From assembly GCA_002633005.1 (NCBI GenBank), contig NMRA01000708.1, positions 124,001 through 188,000 on the forward strand: DNA of 64,000 bases, written 5' to 3'. Positions 23,201 through 34,756 of this stretch are shown here, piece after piece; the stretch's first letter is position 1, and every line of letters begins with the position of its first letter. This DNA comes from Phoronis australis. Its lineage: Eukaryota > Phoronida > Phoronidae. A program made the translations under genes and the position numbers. The notes beneath the pieces are model-generated. The model made no database searches and was not told the DNA's origin. It saw only the letters and a list, made by a program, of their open reading frames with translations.

Positions 23201-26200
23201 AGTGTGTAAGCAATGTACTGCTCGGTATATGGTATCAATCATTGTAGACCTGTTTTGATCTCAGACATTGTGGAACAACGCAGAACAGTATAAACCTTTA
23301 TTCGGTTAACTCATCTTGCTCCGTTATGAAAGGCAGGATGTTCTCGCTGACGGCATTCTTTTCTCGCAAAATTTTTGTCCTAGGTTTGTTTCTCATGCGC
23401 CAACTTTTAATTTCCTGATAAACTCTAATTCACTTTTTGGTCGTAATGCGGATTATTTCTGTGGCAACTAATCAGTTATTTTATTCAACTTTTTATGTTT
23501 AATTCAGGTGCTATTGATGCTAGGTTCAGAAAAAATGTCAACTTTTATTGTTAATGAAACATTAACTTTTTGGTTATCATAAGTTACGGTCATACAGTTA
23601 TGACTTTTTACCAGTCACATTCCAGTTGTACACAGACGTTTGGATAATACTAGCGAAGCGTTTGGTAACTCCTGCCCCTAGAAAGTGAATTGAATTGTGG
23701 TCCATGAGACAAGAAATATGTTACTGTCAGAACAAGTTGTAGTTCCTTAGGAAGAAAATGCAGTTCTTAAGAAAAGAACGCTGTTAGTGAGAATGCCTTT
23801 GCAGTTCGGGAGGGTGGAACACTGATTATGTTAATGAATTATGTTTGAAGCTGCTGCAGCCCGTGTTTGCATGAGATGGTCAGTTTTGCGCCCTCTTTCA
23901 GGAAGTTCAGCCGTGCATTATCCTCCGTGCATCCGAGTGATAGTTCAGAAATCTGACACTCTTGACGAGGGGACGCTGTTCATCTTTACGTGCACAGGTG
24001 CAACTGTCGGCAGAGAGAACAACATGGGCCATGCAGTATTGGTACCAGATATGAACGTCAGCAAGGTTAGTTTTGTTACTGAATTGCTGTTGCCGCTGTA
24101 ATTTTTTAGTGCTTTGATGCCCTGAGCTATGATAACTGAGGGCCAGGGGAACAAGAATTGCTGATGGATGGTACATTTACACTTCCTTATTAAAGTCACA
24201 ATCACATTCAAATTTTTAATGGACTTTAACTTCATAATGCTCTAGGTAATGTACTTAGAAGTGTGTAATAGTGTGTTGTGAGTGAGTTTTGTCTCACTGT
24301 CTTGTGTTTCAGATGCACTGCTCCTTGAGTTACGATGATGAAGCCAAAAAGTATATGCTGAAGGACCATGCTAGCCAAAATGGAACTTTCGTCAACTCTG
24401 TGCGAATTTCAGAGGTGAGAAATGATGCATCAATTTCTTTAACTCTGTGGTACAATGTAACAAGTCAACGTAATTATAACTCTTAGATTTTCACTTGTTT
24501 CCCTTATTTTTGTGATATATGTAGATGTGGTCAAACTTATAAGTTCCTGTCTCACTTTTCACTGGCCCTTGAAATAGGTGGAAATAGATCTTTATAGTGT
24601 CACACATGCTATTTCGTTGCATCTATCGTAAGCATGTGCAAAAATCTTAAAAGGGTATCAACAACTGAAGGGTTCTAGGATGGCCAGGTGGTGGGCGGGG
24701 GCATCACTCAACAACCACAGGGTCTTCAGGGCTTGGAATTTTCCGCGGAAACGCGGATTTCCATTTTTTTCAAATGTGCTTTCCGCTTTTTTATAATATT
24801 TCCGCGTAAAAAATCGGATTTGATATAAAATTTCCGCGGCAAATTCCTTTCTTACCGCGGCGTTGCAGACGACGTTCACCTCGAAAAGCGGAAGTTGCTC
24901 TTTATGTTCGGAGGAACGTAAATTGTCAACATTGCCGGGGCATCTGGGATAGCGTGGTGTGATTTTCAATGGCGTCTCGTGTTATTGTTAAGCGTGGCGA
25001 CAAATACTACCGCTGTGCAGCCAAAAATGTGTGGGTTGGGAGTAGACGGGCGAGCTAAAAGGACGCAGATGCATGCTACTGATGGTGGTAACGTTTTTTT
25101 TCTTTTTTTTTTAAGTCCTCCCGATTTTTGTCGGGGAAAGGTTCACATTGACCAGTTCTAGGCTGGTTATCGGGCGATGATTTGGGCTGTAAAAGTTTCA
25201 AAGTTTCCGCGTTTTTTGTCATTGGTCATTCCAAGCCCTGGGGTCTTGCTTTAGTTGGATTCTTCTTTTTGATAGAATCATGAGTGTGAGGTAGTTTGGT
25301 AACAACTGACATCAAGAAATAGATAATTAGGTCAACATTTCACCCCTTCCCAAACTGAATCAAGCTTCCCCAAATTATGTTTAATGTAACATTGGCTCGC
25401 AGTGGCAGTTTTTAATTGAGTGATTTAGGATCAAGGTAGGATGCTTCGACCCTTACAAACCTCTACACGGTTTTCAGCCAAAGGTGATGAGTGAGCCGTG
25501 GCCAATTCAACACGATGACGTCATCACCATAGGTGGAACCTCTCTACTCTGTCACATTCACCCCGGTACAGAGACGTGTGATGGTTGTGAGCCAGGTCAG
25601 GTGCAAGCTAAGTTGGCCCAGCAACAACCTGCTAGAGGTTAGTCATTTAAAGGCAGTACAGTGATAGGCACAGTTGCCAAATTTTTGCCTCAAACGATTC
25701 TAGTGAGCAACGGTAAATCTTGACTTTAAAAAGATTCTATCTACGTGAAATTTTTGATAATTCGAAGGGATTTTTTTGTGTCGTGGTGAGGGGAATTTTG
25801 TGTGATTACTCAATGTTTTTCACATTAGCATGAGCTCAATATCCAACCACCAAATGGAGGCTTCACAGGTTCTGATCATGTGAGGCAATTCTGATAATTA
25901 CGACTAAATTACATTATTTGCTGCCAGGACCTACTGGTTAACAGAACATGAAATTTATTGTTAATTATACTTGGTCACATCTCCAGTGATGGCTGCATCA
26001 TTTCTGCTGCAGACATTGTTATTTTGTCAAGAGAGGAAAAAGAGAAACTAAGAAGGAAAGAGTTGAAGAATATTAGGAAGAAATATGGACTGCAGGTAGG
26101 ATATTTAACACGACTAGCATCGCAATCAGTTAGTTTTTACAGTATCACACTTCTCCATTCGCCCTCTGCAGTAGAGTTATCTCCCTTGTACTAGTACTAA

Positions 26201-28743
26201 ATACCATTGGGATACCTGGTGTCGGGTAATCACTGAATGACAGGTTAAGAATGGCAGCCTCCTTTGAATGGCGTATAGAAAGGTCTATATGGGGTACTGC
26301 AGAGGCACGTCTTTATTTTGGATTACTTGAACTTTGCTTACAAGTGTGTCCGTGGTATGTCCTCAAACCAGTAAACAACAATCAATATGTGGCTGAATAG
26401 TAGAACGGTAAAGTGTGTTAAGAGTACTTGTATTACGAAATTTACCTAAATGTTTAGGTACACCGATTACCTGGTGATAATTTCTTTGTGATGTGATCTA
26501 TGTGCATATTAAATTTAAGATTGGGATCTAAAATAAGGCCCAAGTACCTAAACTTGTCAACACACTTGATAGGGGAACTGTTGGTTGGAAGGGACCGTTT
26601 CTGTGTTTTTAATTGCTGGTGGGTTCCCAACAGCATGGACTTGGTTTTACTAACGTTAAGAGTGAGTTTATTTTGAACCAGTCAGTCATGGATAAAGGCT
26701 AGCTCATCGTTTAGAGAAGTTACAAGTTCTTTTACTGATCCAGCTGTGGATGCACAGTAATCGCAGTGTCATCAGCATGTGAAACTGGTACACTGTTGTG
26801 GAGGACAGTAGGGAGACTATTAGCAAAAATAGTTAATAGAGGGCCTAGAATGAAACCCTGATGTACGCCCGTGATAACAATTGAGTAGTCAGAAAGTTGA
26901 CAACGGACAGATCCGACTACCAGTGTGGGATGTGCCCCCTAGTGGCAGTTTTATCTTTTTTACGTTTACCTCTGTATCTTCAAAAGTCCTCAACGAATTG
27001 GAATATAGGCATCTATTAGCGAGATGACGCTAACACCTAGTTAATAGCTTTCTGTTAAAGAAATGATGGCATGTTCCCGTTTTTGGATAGATTTGACATC
27101 TTTTGCCACTATCTTGTGGCCGTTTTTATGATACAAATAAACAACCCGAGAAGCACACCGTTTGCTGTGCATTCATGAGCACATTTCAACTCTCCTCGTT
27201 GCTCTTGCATTCTATTGTACACATCATATCATCACTGGCTGGACCTCATGGGTCATGTCAATCAGATGCTGTATGTTAATAAACCAACAAAACAGCAAAA
27301 TAAAACATAAATAACTAAAACCACGCACACAGTGTCACCCAACTGCTGTACAATTATTAGGTGTTACGGGTAGCTTCAGAACTAGGCTGAATACTATTTG
27401 CTTGCTTGTTTTCTAACCAATTGGTGTTTCATTATTATCCATGTTATATTCCATCCCAGGGTGACCCCTATTTAAAGAATGAAAAGCTGCCCTCTGGAGG
27501 AACATCTTATGAAGACAAAGCTGAGGAGAGGAGAAGAACAGTTGGCAGTGATAACCCTTATCAAAGGGATGATGCACCGGCCTCTGTGGACATGTAAGGC
27601 TACACTGATGGATTATTAATCTGTATTTTCTTATACTGATGATGTCAAACAGTCACATCCTAAGTTAAGCCATGTACAGCATCATCTTTGGAAACTTTTT
27701 TTTCTGGAATTCTGAAAACTGATGAATTAAGCATTATTCACTGTCGCTGTTTATCCCAGACTGCAGTTGCAGGGCTGAAGTTAGTTCCGTGCTAATCACT
27801 TTCTTTGAAATATTTTTACCTGGTGTACATTTTCGTTGTGACAAGTTAGTGTTCCTTATTTTGCCTGATGTCTCTTTGATGCCACCATATGCTGCGTGTT
27901 TAGTTTTCTGTTCCCTTTTGCATCTGGGGTATTCTTGTCTTCCACAGGGCGATATCCTCAACCAACCTAGGTCACAAAATGATGGAGAAGATGGGCTGGA
28001 AGGCTGGAGAATCTCTGGGCAAGGGAGATATGGGAATCAAGGAGCCGGTAAGTTGGAAAGATTTCTGTTTATTTCACCTGCACTGTGTTGTATACTGGAG
28101 ACCAAATATCGCTGTGTCAAATTACTAAAGCAATTGGCTTGACTCCCCACTCCTGTGAGTCACGGTCTGTGATCTTCTGCTGTGTCTACTGAGTCTAGAT
28201 GCTGCATATAGGAGCCCGGTTCACAGCTTCTTTGGGTGCAGCCACACCTTGGGAATTGGAGGTCTGGTTTTTGTTTGTGTGGTTACTGGATAGGTCTCAC
28301 CATCTTTGCAGGTGCCAGTTCTTATCTTGTTTACCTTGTCTTACCTTGAATGCCAGTCTAATTTCAGTTAAAGTGTGTATTAGTGTATAATTTTCTATAT
28401 TGTCTTTTAATTGTAGATTAAAGTCAACATACGCTCCAATCAGCAAGCTGGGCTTGGGTCAGCTCATACAACAGAGCACTCCATAGACAACCCTCAACTG
28501 GCAAGGAAGGTAGAGAAATGGGTCAAAGTTCAGAAACGCTATCAAAAATTGCAGTCAAAAAGTGGTACTAATGTACCAGCTGGTGTATTTGAACCCATGG
28601 AGATCAATCAGAAGCTAAAGGTTAAAGGTCAAACCTGGGTCAAAGGTGGAGTAGAAAATGTGACTGTACCAGAGTCAGAAGAGACTGTTAAACCAAAAGT
28701 ACCAACAAAGAATTTTGAAAAAATATTTGAAGATCTTCCCTGA
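20264..28743 (+). CDS. AGGF1: AGGF1 orthologue: OCRE, FHA and G-patch domain protein (10 coding exons)
   Basis: Coding exons in my model are 20264-20734, 21930-22124, 22717-23032, 23902-24065, 24313-24414, 25478-25637, 26013-26095, 27460-27593, 27948-28047 and 28417-28743. All junctions are GT-AG and all phases join, giving 2052 nt and 683 residues (human AGGF1 has 714). An N-terminal coiled coil (about residues 5-75) is followed by an aromatic OCRE region split across exons 1-2 (FVYDENYGMYYDYNTGYYYD). An acidic Ser-rich linker (SDSEPEE, EEGELSD) precedes the FHA domain in exons 4-6 (VGREN, SQNGTFVN, then HPGTETCDGCEPGQ). Exons 7-8 encode EEKEKLRRKELK and the QRDDAPASV signature. The G-patch spans exons 9-10 (KMGWKAGESLGKG, AGLGS). 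In vertebrates AGGF1 is reported as both a secreted angiogenic factor and a nuclear, spliceosome-linked protein; the OCRE and G-patch make an RNA-processing role the safer inference here. The start follows two acceptor-like AGs (20209-20210 and 20260-20261), so a 5' untranslated exon is likely. Confidence 0.95.
20756..20905 (+). repeat. Dispersed repeat B in AGGF1 intron 1
   Basis: GACCTTATCGACAAGTC, ATTTGAA, GAAAGTACAAAGCCTACAGAA and TACCAGTTTG follow in the same order as related strings at 13897-14050 and, inverted, around 11100-11230 (AAGCCTACAGAATTTTTAC on the reverse strand). It begins right after the exon-1 donor region. No open frame. Confidence 0.4.
21193..21410 (+). mobile_element. 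tRNA-derived SINE in AGGF1 intron 1
   Basis: An RNA polymerase III type-2 promoter is visible. The A-box-like TGGCCTGGTGCGATAGG is at 21197-21213 and a perfect B box GGTTCGAGTCC at 21241-21251, with normal tRNA spacing. The sequence before and after (GCAGTGTGGCC ... GGTCACACTGC) could pair as a tRNA-like acceptor stem. A non-tRNA body of about 150 bp follows, which makes a SINE more likely than a functional tRNA gene. The 3' end and target duplication are not resolved. Confidence 0.65.
22611..22683 (+). other. Possible cryptic or alternative AGGF1 exon (frame-breaking)
   Basis: A good acceptor (CTTTTTTGAATTAG) precedes an open 73-nt stretch that reads coding-like in phase with exon 2, and a donor-like GGTACGT follows it. 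Only 33 nt separate that donor from the acceptor at 22715-22716, too short for a normal intron, and 73 nt is not a multiple of three. Using the 22611 acceptor without further splicing hits a stop at 22690. The conserved frame is kept only if exon 2 (ends 22124) joins directly to 22717. Confidence 0.35.
24727..25240. mobile_element. 514-bp hAT-like non-autonomous element in AGGF1 intron 5
   Basis: It begins CAGGGCTTGGAAT and ends ATTCCAAGCCCTG, perfect 13-bp terminal inverted repeats. The direct repeat GGGTCTT flanks it at 24720-24726 and 25241-25247. CAGGG-type termini and a 7-8-bp target duplication are typical of the hAT superfamily. TTCCGCG/CGCGGAAA motifs are repeated inside. No transposase reading frame is present. 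Confidence 0.8.
26140..26290 (+). repeat. Dispersed repeat C, copy in AGGF1 intron 7
   Basis: Matched in inverted orientation at about 47655-47835. The shared pieces include ATTCGCCCT, AGTAGAGTTATCTCC, ACCATTGGGAT, AATCACTGAAT, TTAAGAATGGCAGCCTC and TTTGAATGGCG. Non-coding; no termini recognised. Confidence 0.6.
26330..26920 (-). pseudogene. Dead non-LTR retrotransposon RT fragment in AGGF1 intron 7
   Basis: On the minus strand the reading runs from about 26910 downward. It shows a reverse-transcriptase core with GVHQGFILGPLL (normally PQG) and SHADDTAI (the catalytic xADD box, with His where Tyr or Phe is usual). A frame break follows, then KFRYLGLILDPNLKFNMHID (about 26556-26500) and a QPHIDYC-like tail near 26390. 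This is the CR1/jockey-type RT layout. Stops and frameshifts make it inactive. It is antisense to AGGF1 within a 1364-bp intron. Confidence 0.75.
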
Positions 28744-28897
28744 CACACATATTGTTATCTAGTTATTATATGCCTGGTTTTGTCTGTACAAATAACAATT
28801 TGTGATACCTTTATTGCGCAAGCATGTGTTTTATTTACACTGTCATCATGGATGACAAAAATATATACACCTCAAAAGGAGATTTTATTATGGTACC

Positions 28898-28937
<40 letters not shown>

Positions 28938-31900
28938 TTTATTACTGGTACCTCAAAATGCAAAAGAATCCACTTTCATGCACTGTCAACCGATAAGCAA
29001 TGCCATCCCTCACTCAGTCTTGCTTGGAAATGGTCCTAATACAAAATGTTTTACTATAGAGGATGTGCTTATTCCATAATATACATGTCATGTACAGGTA
29101 TTTACTATTTCCTTACCAAGGTCCTCACTGAAGTCAGACTGGCTAACTATCATGCCTCGCTTTGTCTTAGTGACAGGATCAACTCTGTCAATTCCATGCA
29201 CAAACGTGTCCTTGCACCGGGATGCTGTAGTCTTGTTTCTTTCTCAGCACTACCCGATGGCTTAACCATTGTGAGGCATATTTTGCCTAAAAGTTTCGGG
29301 CGTGTGTCGGATCCACCGTCTTCTTACCCACTACGCATAGTCTCTTACAACGGTTCTCTATTTTGAGAACCAATTTGATGCCTGTTATTCAGGGGAGAAA
29401 ATTGGTTCTCGAAAATGTGGGGCCCCTGTAGGTGTCTGTTATCCCACTTCAACACCGCTTTGAGACTGGGAATGACGTGATCATCCATTCTTAATGTCAA
29501 GCTCTTTAAACTCTTGAACTCTTTCTTTTTGTTTGAATGGATTACTAACCGAAGCCAATGCCCTTTCTTCAAATAGCCTGGCACTTTGCAGTTTTCCACT
29601 CCAGGGAAAACAGAAAATTATCAATAACATGACGTGAACTTTTCTTCCCGTCTGTGTGTGCTGCATGTCAATCAGGTCAACCTCCATCCAGGAACACAGA
29701 CTGCTGTCCATAATACATGGTAGATGTAGACAGCAGGGACGAGGCTCACTCAACACGTTCTAGGAAATTCTTTGACAACAGCCTATCTTCATTGGTATAG
29801 CCGTTTACAGTTAGTACAGTAATAATCAACATCTAAAGTAACCCAGCCAGTCGTCTTACCGAATTGGTGGGTAACCAGTCCTTACAGCCACTACTGTTAA
29901 TCATTATACGGCCAATGTAAGGTCTACGGCAAACACTGGAAAACGTACCCATATCAAATATCTTATCTCGCAGCAATGTTTTTTTTTTCATAAGTTCTTC
30001 AGTCCAAGCTGGTAACCTTCGAAACTCACAGGCACATGTCGTTTAACCACTAGCCATGCTGTTTAATTTTGGCTAGGTGAGAGTCCGTGCAGACTGAGAC
30101 CTTGCGTACATCGGACAATATTTCGTATACAGATGAGACACTGGAGTTTGTAATGTATGATGGGTGTCATGGACACTCGTATGCTGCTCTTGAGGCAGCG
30201 GCAGCTTTTGGTGGTACACAAGCCTGTACTTTTACACTTCTTTTTGGGTTACCAAAACGAGCAGCTTCCCCCAATGGCGATGTCTTGTCCATTTAACTCC
30301 CGGTGGTTCTCTGCTAATTCACCTACTTTGAAGCATCATTTCAAGTCTTACCATATTTTATTGCATTCGAGGCCAGAGTATTGGGTAGCATGACAACAGT
30401 TTTTGGAGTCCAGGGTAGACAGTGTGAATGTGGGCTCACACTTAACCGATACAAATGCGAGTTTCATTTGACAACGATAACCCACATTGTGTTCTTGGCA
30501 CGACGTAAGTAAGACGGGCTTTAGTAAATTGGACAGCAAAATTGAGGCGATAACAAGCGCAAGACAGTACGTGGATGAGTGAGGTCAGATCCTTTCTGGG
30601 ACTGGTTCTGTTCCCTTCGAGATTCTTACCCGATTATTCGGCAGTCTCAGAGCTTTTTCGTGGGCTGACCAGGAAGGTATAGGTATTTACTTGGGGCGCA
30701 ACCCAAGAGGTCGCGTTTACAAAGCTGAAGGAGATGATAACGTCGACTGAGACATGGGCTCATTTCCGGAGTTTTAATTTTTTAAATTTTTAGTATGAAA
30801 TATTCAGTACAATGAATATACATACAAAGAAAGTGCCAAGAGGCATTGTATCTGGGTTAAATAAGTACAAAGAAATATATACTCTGCAACATATTCGTGG
30901 CGTACCCCGGATAAAATAGCGGATTACGATAAATACAATTATATACAAAAACATAAATTTAGAAAAAACAGACAAACTCTGTTAACTATTTTTGGACTGG
31001 TATTTAATCTTCAAAGACTTCATGCAGTTGTAGGCCCCCACAGGCTGTTGATATTATCATTCTGTAGATATCAGACCCATATGGCTAGAGGCGATAATAT
31101 TAATTTTTAAAATTTCGTTTTGAAAGTTTTTTAAATAGCATATTTGATTAGGTCAAGAAACGTGCGCCTGGTTCAGGTTTTTGAATTTTGAAAATCGAAT
31201 GCAAACCAATTCAGCGACTTCGCCAAACTTTTGCCCTCTCCCTTTCTTATCTCCACCACCTCCCCCCATTCTCCGGATGTCGCCAATTTAGAAACACTTC
31301 CTCACGCCCGCCCGGCACAAGTGGGAGCACGGTTTAACTATGACGCCTGCAAATTTTTGGGAGGAGGGGGCAAGGCCCGCGCTTCTTACGTCCTTGCATT
31401 TACGTGTAAATGGTAGCTTTCTATAGGGATTTTGGTTTTATCGAGAAGGGTGCTACCCTTATACATGTACCTATCGATATGTCTCTCGCTTCATCGTATT
31501 ATGAGACTGGGGCATTCTAGTATACAGAAGACTGGCGAGCTAATATGTCAAACATTAATGAATACAAAAAAATGTTTTGGTGATTCGAGACAACGTGAAT
31601 TCGTCGGATGAAAATCAATAATTTCGCAAGAATTAATTCTGTATAACAATAAGAATAAATTTAGAGGCTACCTAACTGCCAATGACATTGCTATTACTAT
31701 ACGGGTAGCATAACACTTTTGCGAAGGTTAAATTCGTTTTTATTTTATAGCAATAACATGTATAAATATATTAAACGGTTATCCACATGGGACCACATCA
31801 ATAATTACCGAAATGAAAATGTCATACTTACGGATCGTTCGAACCTATATTTGCGAATCCCATCATGACGTAGAGAAAACACCATGAAGTACAACTGAAA

Positions 31901-32047
31901 TGCTAAGTAAATATACATTACTGTTCTCCCTGTCCAAATTTACCAACATTAACGTCAGTTTTGTCGACCATTTTAAATATTAATATTTTACAGCGCCACA
32001 GACGAAATACGGGTGTTTGCTGGACATGTGACCAACCAGGGGCGGGA
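28744..32047. other. Intergenic, no gene recognised; (ATT)n microsatellite at 28899-28937
   Basis: This is the 3' flank of AGGF1 and beyond. No AATAAA lies close to the stop codon. An ATT-repeat microsatellite occupies about 28899-28937. The remaining open frames are under 110 aa, show no known domain, and overlap on opposite strands. Confidence 0.4.
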
Positions 32048-32317
32048 CTAGCCTAGAAATTTAGTTCGAAGGCCGTGAAACATCTCCGTGTCTGTGGTCT
32101 GCAGTCGTCGCGGGACAGTGCCTGACGAATACCGGCTTACCAAATAACTATCCATACATTCCGTTGTCAGAGCTTGTTCACGGCGCCTCTTTACAAGTTC
32201 TTCATCACTGTATTCCTGTTCGAACTGATAGCATGTGAAACGTAACGATCGATCCACCTGCGAAGTCTTCGTCGGGATGAGCTCTAGATCGTCTAAGTCG
32301 GGATTGCGAGTTGCCAT
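32048..32317 (-). CDS. Hypothetical 89-aa protein or first exon
   Basis: An ATG at 32317 opens an 89-codon frame ending at 32048. The product is hydrophilic and charged, beginning MATRNPDLDDLELIP and containing EQEYSDEELVKRRREQAL. The composition looks more protein-like than neighbouring frames, with acidic and basic clusters and few low-complexity runs. I recognise no domain, and no downstream exon could be tied to it, so it may be a chance frame or the 5' exon of an unseen gene. Confidence 0.3.
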   Translation of the reverse strand: MATRNPDLDDLELIPTKTSQVDRSLRFTCYQFEQEYSDEELVKRRREQALTTECMDSYLVSRYSSGTVPRRLQTTDTEMFHGLRTKFLG

Positions 32318-32374
32318 GTCGACGTTTATTACTGAGCGTTCTGTTTCAAAATGAACTATTCTCACCCTTATCAA

Positions 32375-33873
32375 TACTGATACAAAAGTGAAACAAAGTC
32401 TGTCTCATTAGATGCAATTTGTAATGCCTTTGGAGTGTTCGTGAGTGCAAATGATTTGAGAAGCCATCAATGAATAAATCACTGCGTTACCTGCTTTAGG
32501 TGCAATAAAGCTAATTGACGGGACACCGAGGCCGTGTGAGCTCATGCTAATTCAGTGCTTGCTGACAGAAACTGTTTTGAAACAACTCGCTTTCTATCCC
32601 ACGGCCAGGTGTTAGGGATATCTTTATTTACATTTACATTATTCAAATAATGATCGTCAATGCACAACTTGTGCCCTGACGGTTCTGTGGCCAAAGCGGA
32701 ACCTGAATTCCGGCGTGGCCACCGACGAGTAAGTAGATATGCAGTTACGTGCCTAATTCACCAACATAACCACGTGCACTTTACTTCTTTGGCTCACTAG
32801 TATAGTATTTTTTGACTGGTAGTTTAGTTTCAACTTTGGATGGTTTATGTTCGTGATGTCTGATCGGTTTCCGAGCCACGACTGGCCGGAATAACGATCA
32901 GTCCGGCCGCGACGGGCCTGATCGTGCTCCGAGCCACTGGCCAGGATAACAAGCGTTTTGCTGTGTTTAGAACTAAAAAATCACAAGTCTAAACAACACA
33001 AATCTAGGTTCTCCTGTCTGTATCTCACGGAAAAATACTTCGAATTATCTCCGAATAGACCCCAAACTCCTGCTACGGACCTTATTGGCCTGCCGAACTT
33101 TGTAGGCTAAGGTGTGTCCAAAGTACAATAAATCCGTAACAACGAAATAAAACAACACGTTTTTATAAAAACTCGGTATATTTTTAAGGGTTTTACATCG
33201 AAGTTTGGTGATTTATTGGTGTTAAAAGATGAATTCAAGCAATAAACTGACACCAGCAACCCGTGTTGTGAACTGCTGAACAGACCGTTGCGTGTGAAAC
33301 CAATTACGTCATTGGATAATTTCAACACTTCCGTCTGCCGTCAGGTGTCAGGTAACGCAGCCGTACGTGCCGTTATGGAGTAGGGGCCCGTTCCAACAAA
33401 ACAGACTTAGCTAAGACAAATGTTAAATTTTAGTAAATTTTAAAATACAAGTTAAATTTGCCTCAAAACTAATTCAAGAAAGAGATCTAAAGTTCGACTT
33501 AAGTGCGTGACATAAGTTTTGTCTTAATTTTGACTAACTTACCGAATGTGGAAGTTTCAAAGTTTCGAATTTAAGAAAAATCTTAAACTTAAGTAAAAAA
33601 TGAACTTAAGTCAGTTTCTTGGATCAGGCCCTTGAACTACTCGATCTAAATTGATACAAATTAGGTTGTTTTTTGGGTGGCATGCTCCTTAAAACTTTTA
33701 TGGTTGCAAGCGGGAAGTTGAAATTTAGCAGGAAATTCAGAAACCCTTCAGAAACTTAGGACTTGTAAGAAATCTGGCAGGTCGACACCCTCTTTTCACC
33801 TGATTTTTGTAATCCATTACAGCGTTCTGTCGTTCAGTCACTTTTCCAGACGAGTGAGGTGTGCAGGAACGTG
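32375..33873. other. Intergenic, no gene recognised
   Basis: No coding region or RNA gene seen. At 33400-33620 there are repeated TTAAGT/AAATTTAA and GACTTAAG-like phrases, short-period AT-rich sequence of no obvious class. Confidence 0.35.
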
Positions 33874-34370
33874 CGATAACATCTGGCTCTTTTGTTAACT
33901 ACCCAGCTCAGTGTTTTGTCCTGTATGATAACAAGCAGGCCAATTATCTCCCAGGCTTCAAAGGAAACGTATGGAGGTTGCACGCTATTACCGAACGCGT
34001 ATGAACAGTCAAACCCATTGCGTCCGTTTGGACAGAATAGATTGTCTTAACTTCTGTTGTAGTTGGGCGATTTTGGTGATTCAAAAGCGGAGCATGATCA
34101 GCATTTGAAGAGGAATTCAGCAATGATATTGGTTTAAGCTCAAATATGTTATAACTTAACTTTCATTATTATCAGCCCAGCCCAGTCAGTCTAGATAGGA
34201 TCTGATTGGAGATTAGAGCAATTATCGAGCAAAAGAGCGCAGGCCCTCCAACCATAAATGCCAGAATGAAGTTAATAAGTCGTGTAAGATGTTGGCTACG
34301 GGGGTAAACTTCCCAACTTGTTGTTGGGCTATAGAATCGAACAAGTTGGGAGCAACGGGAAGTCGCCGTC
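33874..34370 (+). repeat. Dispersed repeat A, copy 2, with a 12-bp hairpin
   Basis: Collinear with 14911-15378. Near its 3' end TCCCAACTTGTT (34311-34322) and AACAAGTTGGGA (34340-34351) form a perfect 12-bp stem around a 17-nt loop. In the copy at 15310-15352 the left arm has decayed to TCCCAACTTTTT. Non-coding. Confidence 0.7.
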
Positions 34371-34402
34371 ATGTGGAGAGTTTTGCCAGTCTCAGCGGTG
34401 TA

Positions 34403-34497
34403 CGTGGTAAAATTAGAGGCGCTCAAAGTCCATCGTTCCACCTTGAGCACTGAACGCAACTTACGGTACGTAGTCGCTACGTTTAAATGCCAAAAGA
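34403..34497 (+). repeat. Dispersed repeat D, copy 1
   Basis: GTGGTAAAATTAGAGG, CACCTTGA.CACTGAACG, AACTTACGGT and CGCTACGTT.AAATGCCAAA occur in the same order at 50956-51060 and 54388-54492, inside the 3.4-kb duplicated segment. This links otherwise unrelated intergenic regions as members of one repeat. Confidence 0.65.
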
Positions 34498-34623
34498 TGG
34501 TTGGCTGCTCCTACGTGCGCCTACGCTCCACTACAGCACTGGTCAGTCTGAGTAATCCCGGCTCTCAGTTCGTAGTATTTGCATGCTAATGGCAACTTTG
34601 GCAGTGAAAGTTGCTGATTTGGA

Positions 34624-34750
34624 TCACAGGCGTCCTCATGGCTTCTGATCGTCCCCAATACACTATACACACACACACACANACACACATATATACAATA
34701 GTATATTATATAGTGTATTGGGGACGATCGGAAGCTAAGGACGCCTGTGA
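34624..34750. mobile_element. 127-bp palindromic MITE, CACAGGCGTCC family
   Basis: The two halves are near-perfect inverted repeats. They start TCACAGGCGTCC, pass through GATCGTCCCCAATACACTAT, and mirror back to GGACGCCTGTGA. A 6-bp direct repeat TTTGGA flanks it (34618-34623 and 34751-34756). The centre holds a CA/TA microsatellite containing an ambiguous base (34682). The termini match the fold-back element at 15863-17430, for which this is a deletion derivative. Confidence 0.85.
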
Positions 34751-34756
34751 TTTGGA

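Noticed and set aside
28899-28937. (ATT)n-encoded poly-Leu/Ile frames after AGGF1
   Set aside because: A microsatellite creates open frames in all phases; it lies beyond the AGGF1 stop codon.
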